From Aphrocallistes beatrix (taxonomy: Eukaryota > Porifera > Hexactinellida > Sceptrulophora > Aphrocallistidae), in contig OY725489.1 of NCBI GenBank assembly GCA_963281255.1, positions 1,984,001 to 2,048,000 on the forward strand: DNA of 64,000 nucleotides, given 5' to 3'. Below the pieces are notes generated by a model that saw only the letters and a list, made by a program, of their open reading frames with translations, made no database searches and had not been told where the DNA came from. A program made the translations under genes and the position numbers. Every line of letters starts with the position of its first letter. Positions within the stretch are counted from its first letter, which is position 1. Below, one piece after another: positions 40,752-52,179 of this stretch.

Positions 40752-41162
40752 ATGCCCAATAGGTGTAATGTTGCTAATTGCACTTCAAATTATGATGGTA
40801 CTGAATATACTCCTGTATTTGAGATGTTGGATCACTGGCCAAAGGAAGTACAAGATGAATGGAGAAAGTTTTTACACCGAGATGATGCCTGGCAATTGAC
40901 CAGAGTTTTTATCTGTGCTAAGCATTTTAGTGAGAAGGACCTGTTACTTGCTGTTGAAATACCTCAGAGCGATGGTTCTATCAATAAGTTTCCCCGCAAG
41001 CCTGGTCTTCACAAAGGTGCAAAGCCTACCCTTCTACCAAATTGTCCATCTTACTTACAAGGTCAAAATGAACCTGCGGAACGTCTTGACCGTGATGAAA
41101 TAGATATCCGACACTTCCATCGTGCGCTTGAGTTGAGTATTGCTGAGCACCAAACAGAATGA
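40752..41162 (+). CDS. THAP-domain protein of the P-type transposon
   Basis: 136 residues beginning MPNRCNVANCTSNYDG. The THAP zinc site is C5 and C10 near the start with FICAKHF (C and H of the C2CH set) at about residue 56-62, plus basic PRKPGLHKG later. THAP domains give P-type transposases their specific DNA binding. The ATG at 40,752 is chosen because it places THAP at the very N-terminus; TTTGCTAG just before it could be a splice acceptor. It stops at 41,162, and the rest of the transposase continues in another frame from about 41,163, so this may be an exon or a truncated protein. Confidence 0.75.
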   Translation: MPNRCNVANCTSNYDGTEYTPVFEMLDHWPKEVQDEWRKFLHRDDAWQLTRVFICAKHFSEKDLLLAVEIPQSDGSINKFPRKPGLHKGAKPTLLPNCPSYLQGQNEPAERLDRDEIDIRHFHRALELSIAEHQTE

Positions 41163-42414
41163 AAAGTACTCAGTAATTACCATTGATGAAGTCCAACAGA
41201 AATATTCAATATTAAACTTGAATGAAGAATGGTTTTATATTCGCTCTAGTCAATCTAGCCTGCACATCTTTAAAAAAATCTTATCTGGACACTTACTCAT
41301 CATGTCTCACCAAATAATATTAAATGAAGAATTGAATGTCGAATGTTTTCTTAATGAGGTACCAATTCGAACTCAGATTTCTAAGATTACTGATATACGT
41401 CAAATTTCTGAATTACTGCAAGATCTCGACACGTATCAAAAACCAGATGAAATTGAGATAGGAATCACCAAAGCTATCAAGAGTGTTGAGTACATAATAG
41501 GAAAGTTAACAGATAACGAAGATACCACGATGCATAATTCTCAAACTTTACTTAGCCGTTTACAATTTATTATATGTCAGCTCGAAAACTTGGATGCTTC
41601 TAAAACAAGACGTCGCTACAACATATTAACATTAGTCCTCTCCCTCAAAGCTCAATTGATATCTTCTGGATGTTACCGATATTTACAATCATTGGATTGT
41701 CTTTGATGGCAAGTATGAGTCTTCACTGAAGGAATTTGTTAGAAGCTTTTCAGTTCAGCCGAATACCCCAGTTCACCAATCAGACTTGAGCATTTATTCT
41801 CCTCTTCTACATGAAAATTTTGATTTCTCACCTACTGTGGAAATTCGCCAGATTGACTTTTATTGGTGGATATGCTGTTCACAACATTTATAAGAATATG
41901 CTCTATTCAAAAAGTCTAAGCCCACTTCTTATTGTAAACATTGTGTATCTCTACTCACTGAAGTTGAATGTTTTTCTCTGTCGTGTGAAGAGTCTGATCT
42001 TACTCTCATCCACTTAGCTGACCGGGTGGTCTTAAATATCCATCCAGCGATGTAATAAGTGCAGTTACTATTCAATGGCAAATACTTGTTATTCTTGAGC
42101 AGAACCCAGCTTTGTTCAGTCATTTTATTTCTGAATCAGATAAAAGTATTATAATTCAATTAGCGATGTCAAGAATTGAATTCATTGGTTTTGAATTCTG
42201 GAGAGATAAATGCCCTGATTGTCAAAGACCTTTCGTAAGCTACCTGGCTCAAATCCTCTCTGCTACAACTAACTGTTTACTGAAGAATAAGATAAGGAAT
42301 TTGAACTCTAAACGAAAACTGGATAATCATCCTAAAGGATCAAAGAAAAAACTACAAAAGTTGCAGTCAAAGTGTTTTCTAACAGTGTGTATTATTACTT
42401 GTAATATTAGTTAA
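41163..42414 (+). pseudogene. Transposase remainder of the P/THAP-type element
   Basis: A helical segment is open to 41,706 (IDEVQQKYSILNLNEEWFY ... SRLQFIICQLENLDASKTRR ... LSLKAQLISSGCYRYLQSL). Next come frameshifted C-terminal parts: FIGGYAVHNIYK (41,860-41,895), a CKHCVSLLTEVECF Cys pair, DRGGLKYPS and a C-x2-C segment, KCPDCQRPF. The RNase H-like catalytic core expected between the helical part and the C-terminus is not visible, which suggests internal deletion. Confidence 0.6.
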
Positions 42415-42599
42415 TTTGTGTAAGCAGGGATGCGTAGTGTGATAAAATGCTATAAATCTATTTGTTTTTCAATTTATCGAACGATTCAAAGCATGTTATT
42501 AAATATTAGAGAGTATATTATAGATTTGATTTTTCTAAGCACTAGACTTGAAGTAATCCATGGTAAATTCAGTGAATAGTCTGCATCGGTTTATTCGGG

Positions 42600-42785
42600 T
42601 ATGTATGGGTCGCTTATAGTGAATCACCAGGGGACCAAAAAATCTGTTCTTAATAGAGATACTTCATATTAAGTGAACTTGATTCAATACAAATCCTATC
42701 TAAAAAATGAAATTGGGACCAGGAGGTTAGTTCATCATAAACAAATGTTCATATTAAGCGGGTTCATAATAAGCGACCATGACTG
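42600..42785. mobile_element. Family C pogo-like MITE, second copy
   Basis: Inverted relative to the copy at 19,798. Right end ATAAGCGACCATGACTG then TA is intact; the left end (GGGTCGCTTATAGTGAA) has lost its first bases. Confidence 0.75.
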
Positions 42786-42874
42786 TACATAGTAAATCAA
42801 GAATCATATACTAATCAAATTTATTCGACACATATGGTAGGAAGAAGATTTCCAAGTCATACTGTTGTTTAATA

Positions 42875-43345
42875 CAGTAGAACCTCTATAAGTGGAGTCT
42901 TTATATTTGGGGAACCCTTTATGTGGGACAAATTTAGGCTTTATTCATTCCCATACAAATGAACTTCTATAAGTGGGGAAGATAAAAATTTATTTTGCCA
43001 TTAGGATTAATCTTTTTAATTGGGGGGGTAAAGCGGTGAAAGAGCGGTTATCTGGACACAATTTGCAGTTCGTAATAAGTTGTCTTAACTTTACTTGACT
43101 TTAGCAAGAAATTAATTTTCAGATCATCTGTTCTGACAATAGTTTGATCCAAAAGTCAGAAAATGAACGAAATAGATGGATGACCCAAAATTACAAAAAA
43201 TGATTTAAATTTACTATAAATGGATTTTTAAAACATTTTGGCAAATATATATTGTGATTATTGTACACAATTAGTATAAGTGCAGAATGGGGGAGTGGGC
43301 ACATTTTAGCCGTCCCGAGCTCTCCCACTTATGGAGGTTCTACTG
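42875..43345. mobile_element. Family D pogo-like MITE
   Basis: TA flanks; ends CAGTAGAACCTCTATAAGTGG and CCACTTATGGAGGTTCTACTG. 471 bp, non-coding. Confidence 0.85.
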
Positions 43346-43976
43346 TATATAGAGGAGGAATCTCCGTTTAAATTTAATATTAAATACAATTATGCATGAA
43401 TATCAAATTTAATTTGTGAGTGTCTAATCAGTGACAATTAGAAGCCAAAAGTAGAATGAAACCGAAAACTAATTCAATAGGACTTTATTTCAGATATGAA
43501 TATTAATTTTGACCATTGTAATATTTCATAATATCACTCCAACGGAATTGTTAATATGGTATTATACATTATAGAAAATATGAATTGACAATCAGAGAAG
43601 ACCTTACTAAGAAACCGATTAAATCATTCTTTCAAAATCAAATTTTCAAATTAACTTAATACATCATTTGGCATAAAATAAAATTAGTTATGGTGCAACA
43701 CTAACAATTTTGTTGATTAATGCGCCACCTTCATAAACAGACATTATTGTATGATTAAAGAACAATCAAGTTTACTTGATTGAAGCTAAGACCACTTTTA
43801 TTTTATTTTTTTAATCTGGAAATTTCTACAAACATTTGTATCATTACAAGTCAATGTTCAAGTCGCACCACACGTACCGCCACTATAAAGCTCTAGAGCT
43901 CTCTAAATAATAGATTATATATTTAACTAACGTACATAGTATGTTGTACTAAAAAATGGGTATATTTGGTACTGAA
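43346..43976. other. No feature recognised
   Basis: AT-rich spacer between two MITEs. Confidence 0.4.
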
Positions 43977-44563
43977 CAGTGAAGGCGGACGGAGGGGGGG
44001 GCGAACTTGCAGTCTCTCTCTCACATAAAATATCCCAAAGTTTCATTGTACAATTATTAAATGGGTGGAAACTGGTTCTCAAAGACCCGAACAAATTCCC
44101 TGGTTAAAAATATCGATTACTATTCGATACCTGGGTTCATGAAGCCCTCTATCCGGGAATTGTAAACATAATAGTATACAGTGAATAAATTAACAATGTA
44201 CTATTAATTTACATGTTTTCTTTAAAGACTTCTAATAATCATTGATAATAAAAATCAACTTACTTGGCCCGGCCCTAGATTATGAATAAATGCATAGTTT
44301 GTTCAACGTTATCAAAAGTTAACATCGAAATGTATTAACTTAGGGGGCCCATCTAGCATTTTCCCGAATGGCAGATATTCCAAAAGGCATCCTCTCATCC
44401 CAAAATGTGGGGGATGATTTTATTTAACAAAACCCTCTACTCTAAATAATAGGGGTATTTCGGTTTATTCTAGATACTATGTGTTATTTAGTAAACAATT
44501 CTATCCCTGTGCACTGGAAGCCACTCTGGCCGCCCCCTAGAAGAAATTTCTAGCGATGCCACT
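43977..44563. mobile_element. Probable hAT-type non-autonomous element
   Basis: Left end CAGTGAAGGCGG, right end GATGCCACT, flanked on both sides by GTACTGAA (8 bp). Terminal repeats are short and imperfect, so the call rests mainly on the duplication. Confidence 0.55.
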
Positions 44564-44593
44564 GTACTGAATTCGCATTTTGAATTTGTATCT

Positions 44594-44642
44594 TTACAAT
44601 TGTACAATTGTTTACAATTGTTTACAATTGTTTACAATTGTT
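44594..44642. repeat. Tandem TTTACAATTG repeat
   Basis: About four units of an 11-bp repeat. Confidence 0.75.
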
Positions 44643-44801
44643 CCTTCAATGCAGCAATGGATACTCGACATCGATGTGTTACTATCTGGAAGGAAAGGCG
44701 GAGATTCGTATCATGTTAGACTACGCAATTGTTCATTTACCCTCTAGTACTATTCTTGACTTGGTATGCTAATAACCACAATTAGGAGGTATTAAAATTC
44801 C

Positions 44802-44823
44802 TTATTCGACAGTCGCTTAACTC
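44802..44823 (-). repeat. KDZ left subterminal repeat, one 22-bp unit
   Basis: One copy, inverted relative to the four copies at the right end. Possible transposase binding site. Confidence 0.75.
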
Positions 44824-44966
44824 TTCGTTGGTGGTAAAATTACATCAGAATTATCAACAATTTTGTCTATCTGAAAATATAAATAGGACCTAAGTATATG
44901 GACATAATGTTTTCAAAATATTCTTTTGTTTCTTGTTGTCTTTTCATTCAAAATCTTTGGTCCAAC

Positions 44967-47900
44967 ATGAACAAGGTCAACGCTCGCAATATTCTTTCAC
45001 GTACCTGTGACCAGTTTTACAAAACTACTTGCGAGGTGATATCATTGACTTTTACCTGGAATGGTACTCTAACTGTATACGGCCCAGATGCCTTTAAGCA
45101 GTTAGTAACAGACAAGAAAGATGATATTTTTGAAAGTTTATCCCAGCCCTCGTGTAATAGACAAGGTCGATCATCAAGAGATAAACATAAATCGAAGCCC
45201 TTGATTGATGAGCACATGCGAGAGTTGCTGGATGGAGATATCAAAAAATATTCTCGTAGTACACTGAGAAAACTCGTATCGTGGGCTGTTCAAGTTTCAA
45301 TTGGTGAGTTGTACTCCAAATGTTATCTAATGTTACTCGAAACACAATTATTCTCGCAAATAAATCTTAATTAATATGATGAAGCAATATACATGCATGT
45401 ATTTGCATATACAGTCGACTCCGCTTAATAGAGCCACTGTTTAATCGGGTCAGCCGCTTAATCGGGCCACTTTTGGCAGGACCGGAATAGCTCTCACACA
45501 TAGAAGCTAATACAAAATATTTTCGGTTAATAGGGTCCTCCGCTTAATCGGGGCAAAATGTCCTCTGACAGATGTGGCCCTATTAAGCGGAGTCGACTGT
45601 ATTTTTGTAGGTTGTGGACGGAACTTTTGGGGTGTGGAGGAGCTAAAGCCGGTCTGGTGGCCAAACAGAATAAAATTCCAAAATATATCCAAGACAAATG
45701 TGACCAAGAATGCCATAATTGATATACTAATTTTGTATATGGAATACAGTAATATTCCATTAGTAGCCACGAATGAGCACACATCTAAAAAGGTTGTTAA
45801 CAACTCAATAAAATCTAACAACATTACGAGCACACCCAAAAGAGCATGCACACACTCACTCGTTGTTGCACCTACAGAAATAAAACAACGACTAACAGAG
45901 AATTACATTGATGAGATCATTCCAACCTCTGAGAACTCATTTTTTGAAGGTTTACCATTTGTACCACAAGTTAATCAAGAGAAACTGCCACTTAGTCCTG
46001 ATGTCATTGATATCACAGATGTGGGAGCATCTGAATAACGTTATGCAGACGGATGGCAGTACTATCAGCGATACTTCTATTATACTGAATGCTGCTAAAA
46101 TTTTGAGACAATCCAACATAGATACATGTCTGCGTGAACTTTCGCAGCCTGACGAGTGGCTCTCAGATGTTACAATAAACTCTTTCTGCGTGAGCATACT
46201 AGAAATAAATTTAAATAAACTACGCATCTCATTTACACATTAAAACTTTTGCTTATTTTTCAAGATCAATTCATTCCTTCTTATTTCATTAAATATATGA
46301 CTTAGACTTCGCTGAAATACAGCTATCCTGATGTCAACGGATTACAAGACACGATCTTTTCACAGGTAATCTAAGTATTAATTTTATATTTATATATATG
46401 CCATGGACCAAAGTGTAAATTGGCCAAGATTCACAAATCTTGGCCAGTTTACACTTTGGTCCATAACATATATAGTAGGACCTTTATATTTATTGATTAT
46501 GCGAAACTCTAAAACGAAGATATTCTATCTCGTAACACGGACTTCTTAAATACACGGACTTTCAACTTCATTTTACGGTAAAATTAGCGTAGGCTGAAAA
46601 TTAATATCGATGAGTTACGTTTGGTACATTTGGCATCACATTTTTGGTGATATATGTATTATTGTTGAATAGGAAGTAGCATATGCTGATTTCATTGGCC
46701 ATATTGGAATACTTGAAATATTTGTGGTTTTTGAGTTTCTGCGGTTTCAACACCTTCCCTTATATGGTAATCCCGTTAATAATTCGTAATTGGTTAGAGT
46801 TAGACATGTCAAATGTACTATTGTTGGATAGGAAGTCATACATAAAGTGTCATTTGAGCGTATCGACTGATCTTAGTTATGTCTGACCTTTTTGATTCCG
46901 TGGTTTTCACACCTTCATATATCTCTACTATTAAAACTCGATTAATCTATATAATATATATAAATATCTGTAACGAATTGATTGAAGAAACTGTCAAGCC
47001 CAGAAGGCTGATTTTTGGTATGTGGAAGTATTTTGGCTATGGCAATGATGCACAAAAATCACCGAATTAGTCAATTTTTAAAATTCTTAAGCGTAATAAT
47101 GACGTCATAACGGAGTGATGTGTCATAATTTTTATATGATAGTTGCATCATATGTGAGGTATGTTAATATACACATTCTCTTAAAATTTCAGCCTTCTAT
47201 GCCCTAAAATGGCTGAGTTATGGTCAAAAAACTGAAATTTCTAATTATAAAAAATGTGACAATGACGTCATAATTCCATGATGAGCCGATATTTTCGTCT
47301 GAGCTCAGAATTTACTGGAGCCATAGCCAAAATACTTCCACATACCAAAAATCAGCCTTCTGGGCTTGACAGTTTCTTCAATCAATTCGTTACAGATATA
47401 TATATATTATATAGATTAATCGAGTTTTAATAGTAGAGATATATGGAGGTGTGAAAACCGCGGAATCAAAAAGGTCAGACATAACTAAGATCAGTCGATA
47501 CGCTCAAATGACACTTTATGTATGACTTCCTATCCAACAATAGTACATTTGACATGTCTAACTCTAACCAATTACGAATTATTAACGGGATTACCATATA
47601 AGGGAAGGTGTTGAAACCGCAGAAACTCAAAAACCACAAATATTTCAAGTATTCCAATATGGCCAATGAAATCAGCATATGCTACTTCCTATTCAACAAT
47701 AATACATATATCACCAAAAATGTGATGCCAAATGTACCAAACTCATCGATATTAATTTTCAGCCTACGCTAATTTTACCGTAAAATGAAGTTGAAAGTCC
47801 GTGCATTTAAGAAGTCCGTGCTCGTAAGGAAGAAAATACAAAACGAATTTCGGATAATACGAAAAAAATTCTACTGCCCCCTTGTGTTCATATTAACAAA

Positions 47901-48417
47901 TTTCTACTCTATGTATATACGTATATGAATGACTAATGCATTGTCCGAAAGGACTAGACAGTATAATTTACTCGAAATGAATTCAGACTACGTAGATTCA
48001 GACCATAATTAATTTTTTATCATATTCTAATTAACATTGTAGAAACTTCGATTTCAGAAAGCCTTACGCAATCGCCTTAGTATACAGATACATTCCTGTG
48101 GCAAACACTGGGTATGTTCTAAGTACGATGGTAAAGGTGGAGTATATCTATACGGCTCTTTGTACAAGAGGAAAACAAGTGGAGACTTAGATACACAACT
48201 GGCATTATTGTATGCCGACAAAAAATCGCGTCAGCTTTTAGTAACAGTTCCCAATATACAGCAGCAGAAGGGTAGTTCTGATTGTGGCTTGTTCTCATTA
48301 GCTGTGGCTATAGCCATTGCTGCTGGTATTAATCCTGAAACACAATCATGGAATCAGGATCAAATGCGGTATCATTGTATCAGATGTATAGTAGAAGAAC
48401 GAGTAACTCCATTCTAA
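44967..48417 (+). CDS. Transposon-borne NRF1/EWG-like DNA-binding domain joined to a Ulp1-type (C48) protease
   Basis: Proposed exons: 44,967-45,303; 45,611-about 46,020; about 46,040-46,189; 46,306-46,365; 48,058-48,417. The first two splice in phase (GTGAGT donor, TTTTGTAG acceptor) to give TLTVYGPDAFKQLV, then LRKLVSWAVQVSIG, then CGRNFWGVEELKPVWWP. This mirrors the NRF1/EWG domain, where a VFGxxPLxxVV motif is followed by an LRxFIPxML helix and GWGxExxKPxWWP. The protease part reads DEWLSDVTINS, SYPDVNGLQDTIFSQ, IHSCGKHWV (catalytic His) and QQKGSSDCGLFSLA (catalytic Gln and Cys). The Asp expected before the SL of the YDSL-type motif is Gly (YLYGSLY). A frame change near 46,030 is unexplained: either a tiny intron or a mutation. 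Role inferred: element-specific DNA binding plus SUMO/ubiquitin-like protein cleavage. Gene unity is an inference. Confidence 0.55.
45412..45599 (+). mobile_element. Family B pogo-like MITE inside intron 1 of the KDZ plus-strand gene
   Basis: 188 bp, TA flanks, intact ends. Its right end lies 11 bases before the exon 2 start, directly against the acceptor TTTTTGTAG. Confidence 0.85.
46403..46465. repeat. 63-bp near-perfect hairpin
   Basis: ATGGACCAAAGTGTAAATTG and its complement flank a loop of about 8 bases (TTCACAAA); stem about 27 bp with one mismatch. Could be a tiny MITE or a structured RNA in the intron. Confidence 0.8.
46530..47830. repeat. 1.3-kb palindrome in an intron of the KDZ gene
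   Basis: Arms of about 510 bp (46,530-47,043 and 47,318-47,830) are almost identical inverted copies: both encode the same 67-residue frame on opposite strands (46,683-46,886 and 47,475-47,678). Each arm contains the 5' end of a family A element (TCTCTACTATTAAAACTCG), and the spacer is the remaining family A body in reverse. Few differences were seen (one 5-bp indel, a handful of substitutions). Confidence 0.85.
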
Positions 48418-48419
48418 TA

Positions 48420-48635
48420 AGCAGTACACGTGGAGTACGCACAGGGAAACTACCAGAACCACATCAATTTATCATCAATCTAATTTGCAAGTGTAACCTA
48501 CCAATCTACGCTTATGTGGGAAAAAGTGCAAGTTCAGTGAAACACACGATTGAATGTGATACATGTGGAGACTGGTTCCATAATGAATGTGTTGGTTTTT
48601 CTGACCGCTCTACTATTGATGTTTTAGTTGTCTAG
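48420..48635 (+). pseudogene. PHD-like zinc finger ORF after the Ulp1 domain
   Basis: Frame containing ICKCNLPIY, then TIECDTCGDWFHNECVGFSD: C-x-C, C-x2-C, W-F-H-x2-C, the first ligands of a PHD finger. It ends in a stop before the last C-x2-C pair; a duplicated 14-bp block (GTTTTAGTTGTCTA twice) sits there and a SCLTC reading exists in another frame. It overlaps the protease frame by a few codons and may be a further exon of that gene. Confidence 0.5.
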
Positions 48636-48753
48636 TTTTAGTTGTCTAACCTGTGTTAAATTGCCATTATTCACATATTAACACATAATTACTCTACATA
48701 TGATATCAATTTTTAGGCTGAGAACTAATCAAATACATAATTATCTTCCTATT

Positions 48754-51700
48754 CTAGGTCTTTATAATAACATTTTTATTCCAACTCGCTAAAAAATAAC
48801 GAGTTGTGAAGAAGACATTCTCAACACGCATGTACGCAATCTGCGTAGCAATTCTTCGTAGGGTTGAAAATAATTGCTCACAAATTTCTGAATTTATTTT
48901 TTTCATTTCATCTGTAGTCCAGGTTTTCATCGAAAAGATTGGTTCACAACGATGATTTTTGCTATGAAACCTGTCAACTAAAAATGTTGTGTCACGAAAT
49001 AAAGCAGGATCCCAACAATAGGAGAACATCTAAAAATACCTAGGTTGAGACAAATGCCCATTAATATTAAAAATATTACCTCATATTTGTAGTCGTGCTT
49101 AGGTTATAGGCATTGTCATAGATGATCACAGCTGGGGAGTTCTAAATTTTCTTAGGAGCATATTATAAATAACAATGGTTGACTCTCTTGAAGTTAAAAT
49201 TTCAAACCCATAGCAGATCTTGTGCTAACAAGCCATTACAATTAATCCAGGAGAGAATCTCTGATGCTTAGGGTAAAGTTTTGTACAAGTTGACATTGTA
49301 TCACCAGTTATTTTTCCATACTGTGGAATCCTATAACAAAATTCATATTCCTTACAATTTTTAATACAGTGATAACAAATATAATTACTTATATGATATA
49401 ACTTACTTGTAGTTACCTTGTAATCCCGGGAAATACTGGTAGATGTCTTGTTCATTGAGACTATGTTCTACCAATTTTCGAGATGGCTTCTTGAATAAGG
49501 TTCTAATTTTAGTCATAATCGCCGCTAATAACATGGCGAGTTTCGATGCAAAACGATGGTGTTTAATTTAGTGTTGAGGGAAGGCGGGATGGAAGAAAGG
49601 CGGGATGGAAGAAATACATTTTGGTGTATACATCTGTCAATTCTTTTAGCTTTACTGATTCACCATTCGCTAACGAAACTAATAATTTCCGCTCGTAGCT
49701 AGATAATGTTGAAAATCTAAATATCGCGCATATAGATTATGTGCGTGTAAATAATTTAATGACTTGTTCAGCTAGGGGATATATTGGAGCGATCGAGACA
49801 TGTGAACTATCACATTCTGCAGTGAAATTTAGATAATCAGCAAATTCTGGCATCTTGATGGTTTCTATGAGTATTTTAAATGATGAGTTGTTAAGTCCTC
49901 TCACTATGTATTCTTGTAGTGCTTTTCGAGCCTCAATATTAGAAATCAGAATGCGCTCCTCAATAGGGACAAGGGGCAGTAACTGGGTAGTATCGATGTG
50001 TGAAGGTGTTTCCGGGATCGTTCTTGTTGTGCCCATTGCTATGCCATCTAAAACGATAATTGGTGGCTTATCTTGGCATGTCGAGCATTTGAAATTTGTA
50101 GTATAATCAATATCGACTTCTCTTAGATAAGCATTCCAAGCCTGTTAAACGATATGATATTTGTACTTAAGCTCTCTCCCCATCTTGAAAGTTTGTTGTT
50201 CTTCGCTCTTTTAAGAGAATACGAGACAATCAATTATTATAATAATAATATTATCATTGTAAACAATTAAATCCTATCCAGTTTATATATGGATTATATC
50301 TACGATAGTAACATTTCACTAAAGCGAGTTTACTCTTTAAATCTTGAAAATATTCCCCTAAAAATTATAAGAAGTTTTCAGTTAATCATCTATTTTAAGT
50401 CCACACCCCACGGATGATCATAAAGCACCAGATACTGGCTTTTCAATAAAATGTATGCAACATTAAATTAACCGATATTATGCAGAATAGGAGAGAAAGA
50501 GTATAACTTGCAGTCCCTAAATTTTTAAATATTAAACTTACCTTAAGTAACTAAACAAAGGGTTTCTAGAGACAGTCATCATCTCACTATATTCATACAA
50601 CAAATTGTAATGAATATAATAGTGGTTGTTAAGATTCAGAAGTAGGAAATCATGACCATTAAACACGCTGTGACACTTGCAGGGTCCACTACAGAAAGTA
50701 CTGTACACTAGAAATAGAGAAATATTAGGTCAAAATTCTAAGAATAATTCATTAATTTGTGAATTAGTCAACTTAGGGTCAAATACCTGAACCACACATC
50801 TAATTATTATACATACCGTATATATTTACTATATTAACTAGTAACTTGATTATTTCTTAAACAAACAAAACTCCTTTTAAAATACCTTGATGGTCACGGA
50901 GTTCACGTACTTCATTTTTCAGATATAAGATAACGCCTTTCTTTTCTAACTTCAAGTTAGAAGCATCAAATCCATATCCATTTATGCATATCCTTCTATC
51001 TGGCATTAGTTGTTGGGGTAAGTGTATTCATAAATTTCGGCTTGATGGTGATTTAGAGAAAATGGAATAGGTGTTGATGAACTATTAATAGTAGCGAATC
51101 TTACTTCAGTTTGCTTTCGGGTGACAATTTCGGGATTATCGAATATTTTCTCTGCAATAACATTAATTTTGCAGATTGTTGTGCAAGTATCGCAATACCA
51201 TCTATTCTGCCGTAACCTATACATATGGATTGTGTATGGATCCATTATAATGATAGTGACATTGTCTATAATGAAGTAAGTTGTATCCTGACACGTCTTT
51301 GGTTGTATTGTATTGAACGAATTGTTGTAGCTGAAAAAACATTTTTCAAATGCTTAGACACGACAAGTGTAGACACGACAGTGACATACAATCGTTGCAA
51401 AAGGGTTCATTGATGTCTATTCTAATATATCTGTCTTTAAGAGATAGTGTACCTATAATGAATGAGATGATAGGTAACTTCATTTCAATATTATACGTAT
51501 ACATCTTCCTGAAATTGTCTAATTTAACAAAATTGTAGCGATCGTAGAGCAGAATGCTACAAGGAGGGATGAGTTATTTTAAGCGTATTAGATAATCGAA
51601 TATTATAATACCAGTGCAAAAATATTTAATTAAATATCTACATATTCACCATTAATTAGTCTAGTGATAATTGCATATAGAAAGTATCCAAAAGGGAGAT

Positions 51701-52029
51701 AGACTGGATACACTGCACATTATATCTTACTATACTAACCAACCTTCAGAAATAGAGTAGTCTTGAATCAGTGCTATATTGGTATCGAGAAGTTGCCATA
51801 AAACCTCGTTTCGCGAAAGAAGCTGAATATATTGTAGGCCATGTGAAATTTCTAACTGTGCTGCCTCATAACAAAAATCGAGCGATTCATTATAATTTGT
51901 CAATTGTGTACGTTGCTCTTTATTAGAAATACCAACACTTTCGAATAATGAGAAAGTCTCTTCCATCTCCATAGATTTTCTCCTTTTTTTAGTTGGTTTT
52001 AAAATCAGAAAATTTTTGTTGTCAGCCAT
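48754..52029 (-). pseudogene. KDZ transposase, multi-exon, with damage
   Basis: Minus-strand pieces in order: 52,029-about 51,742 (start MADNKNFLILKPTKKRRK, basic, possibly nuclear targeting); about 51,265-50,886 (WYCDTCTTIC and RICINGYGFDASN, with a frame change near 51,005); 50,707-50,542 (SGPCKCHSVFNGHDFLLLNL); 50,141-about 49,540 (FKCSTCQDKPPIIVLDGIAMG, first catalytic Asp, then about 120 further residues and a frame change); about 49,530-49,435; 49,330-49,080 (TKLYPKHQRFSPGLIVMAC, TAG stop at 49,225, VIIYDNAYNLS with the second Asp); 49,029-48,754 (FLVDRFHSKNHRCEP, KINSEICEQLFSTLRRIATQ with the Glu). This order is that of KDZ transposases. The stop and at least two frame changes suggest it is dead, though only recently. 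Confidence 0.75.
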
Positions 52030-52091
52030 GTAGTTACTAATATTTTTAGAAACCTAATACAGTAGTTCGATAGGAGTTCAATTGCGAATAC

Positions 52092-52179
52092 GAGTTAAGC
52101 GACTGTCGATTAAGAGTTATGCGACTGTCGATTAAGAGTTAAGCGACTGTCGAATAAGAGTTAAGCGACTGTCGATTAA
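52092..52179 (+). repeat. KDZ right subterminal repeats, four 22-bp units
   Basis: Unit GAGTTAAGCGACTGTCGATT + AA, four head-to-tail copies with two single-base variants. Confidence 0.85.

Larger units (their letters stand above)
40532..42583 (+). mobile_element. P/THAP-type DNA transposon, internally deleted
   Basis: Left end (about 40,532-40,604) contains AGACTATTCACTGA and ACCATGGATTACTTCAAGTC; the right end (42,545-42,583) has their complements in mirror order, so the borders are defined by inverted repeats. About 2 kb, against about 3 kb or more for autonomous P-type elements. Target duplication not resolved. Confidence 0.7.

Noticed and set aside
46683-47678. Two identical 67-residue frames on opposite strands as a duplicated small gene
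   Set aside because: They are simply the two arms of a palindrome; the same identity extends through non-coding DNA.
52092-52179. Four regularly spaced repeats, CRISPR-like at first sight
   Set aside because: Units are contiguous with no spacers, and the sequence is animal DNA at a transposon end.
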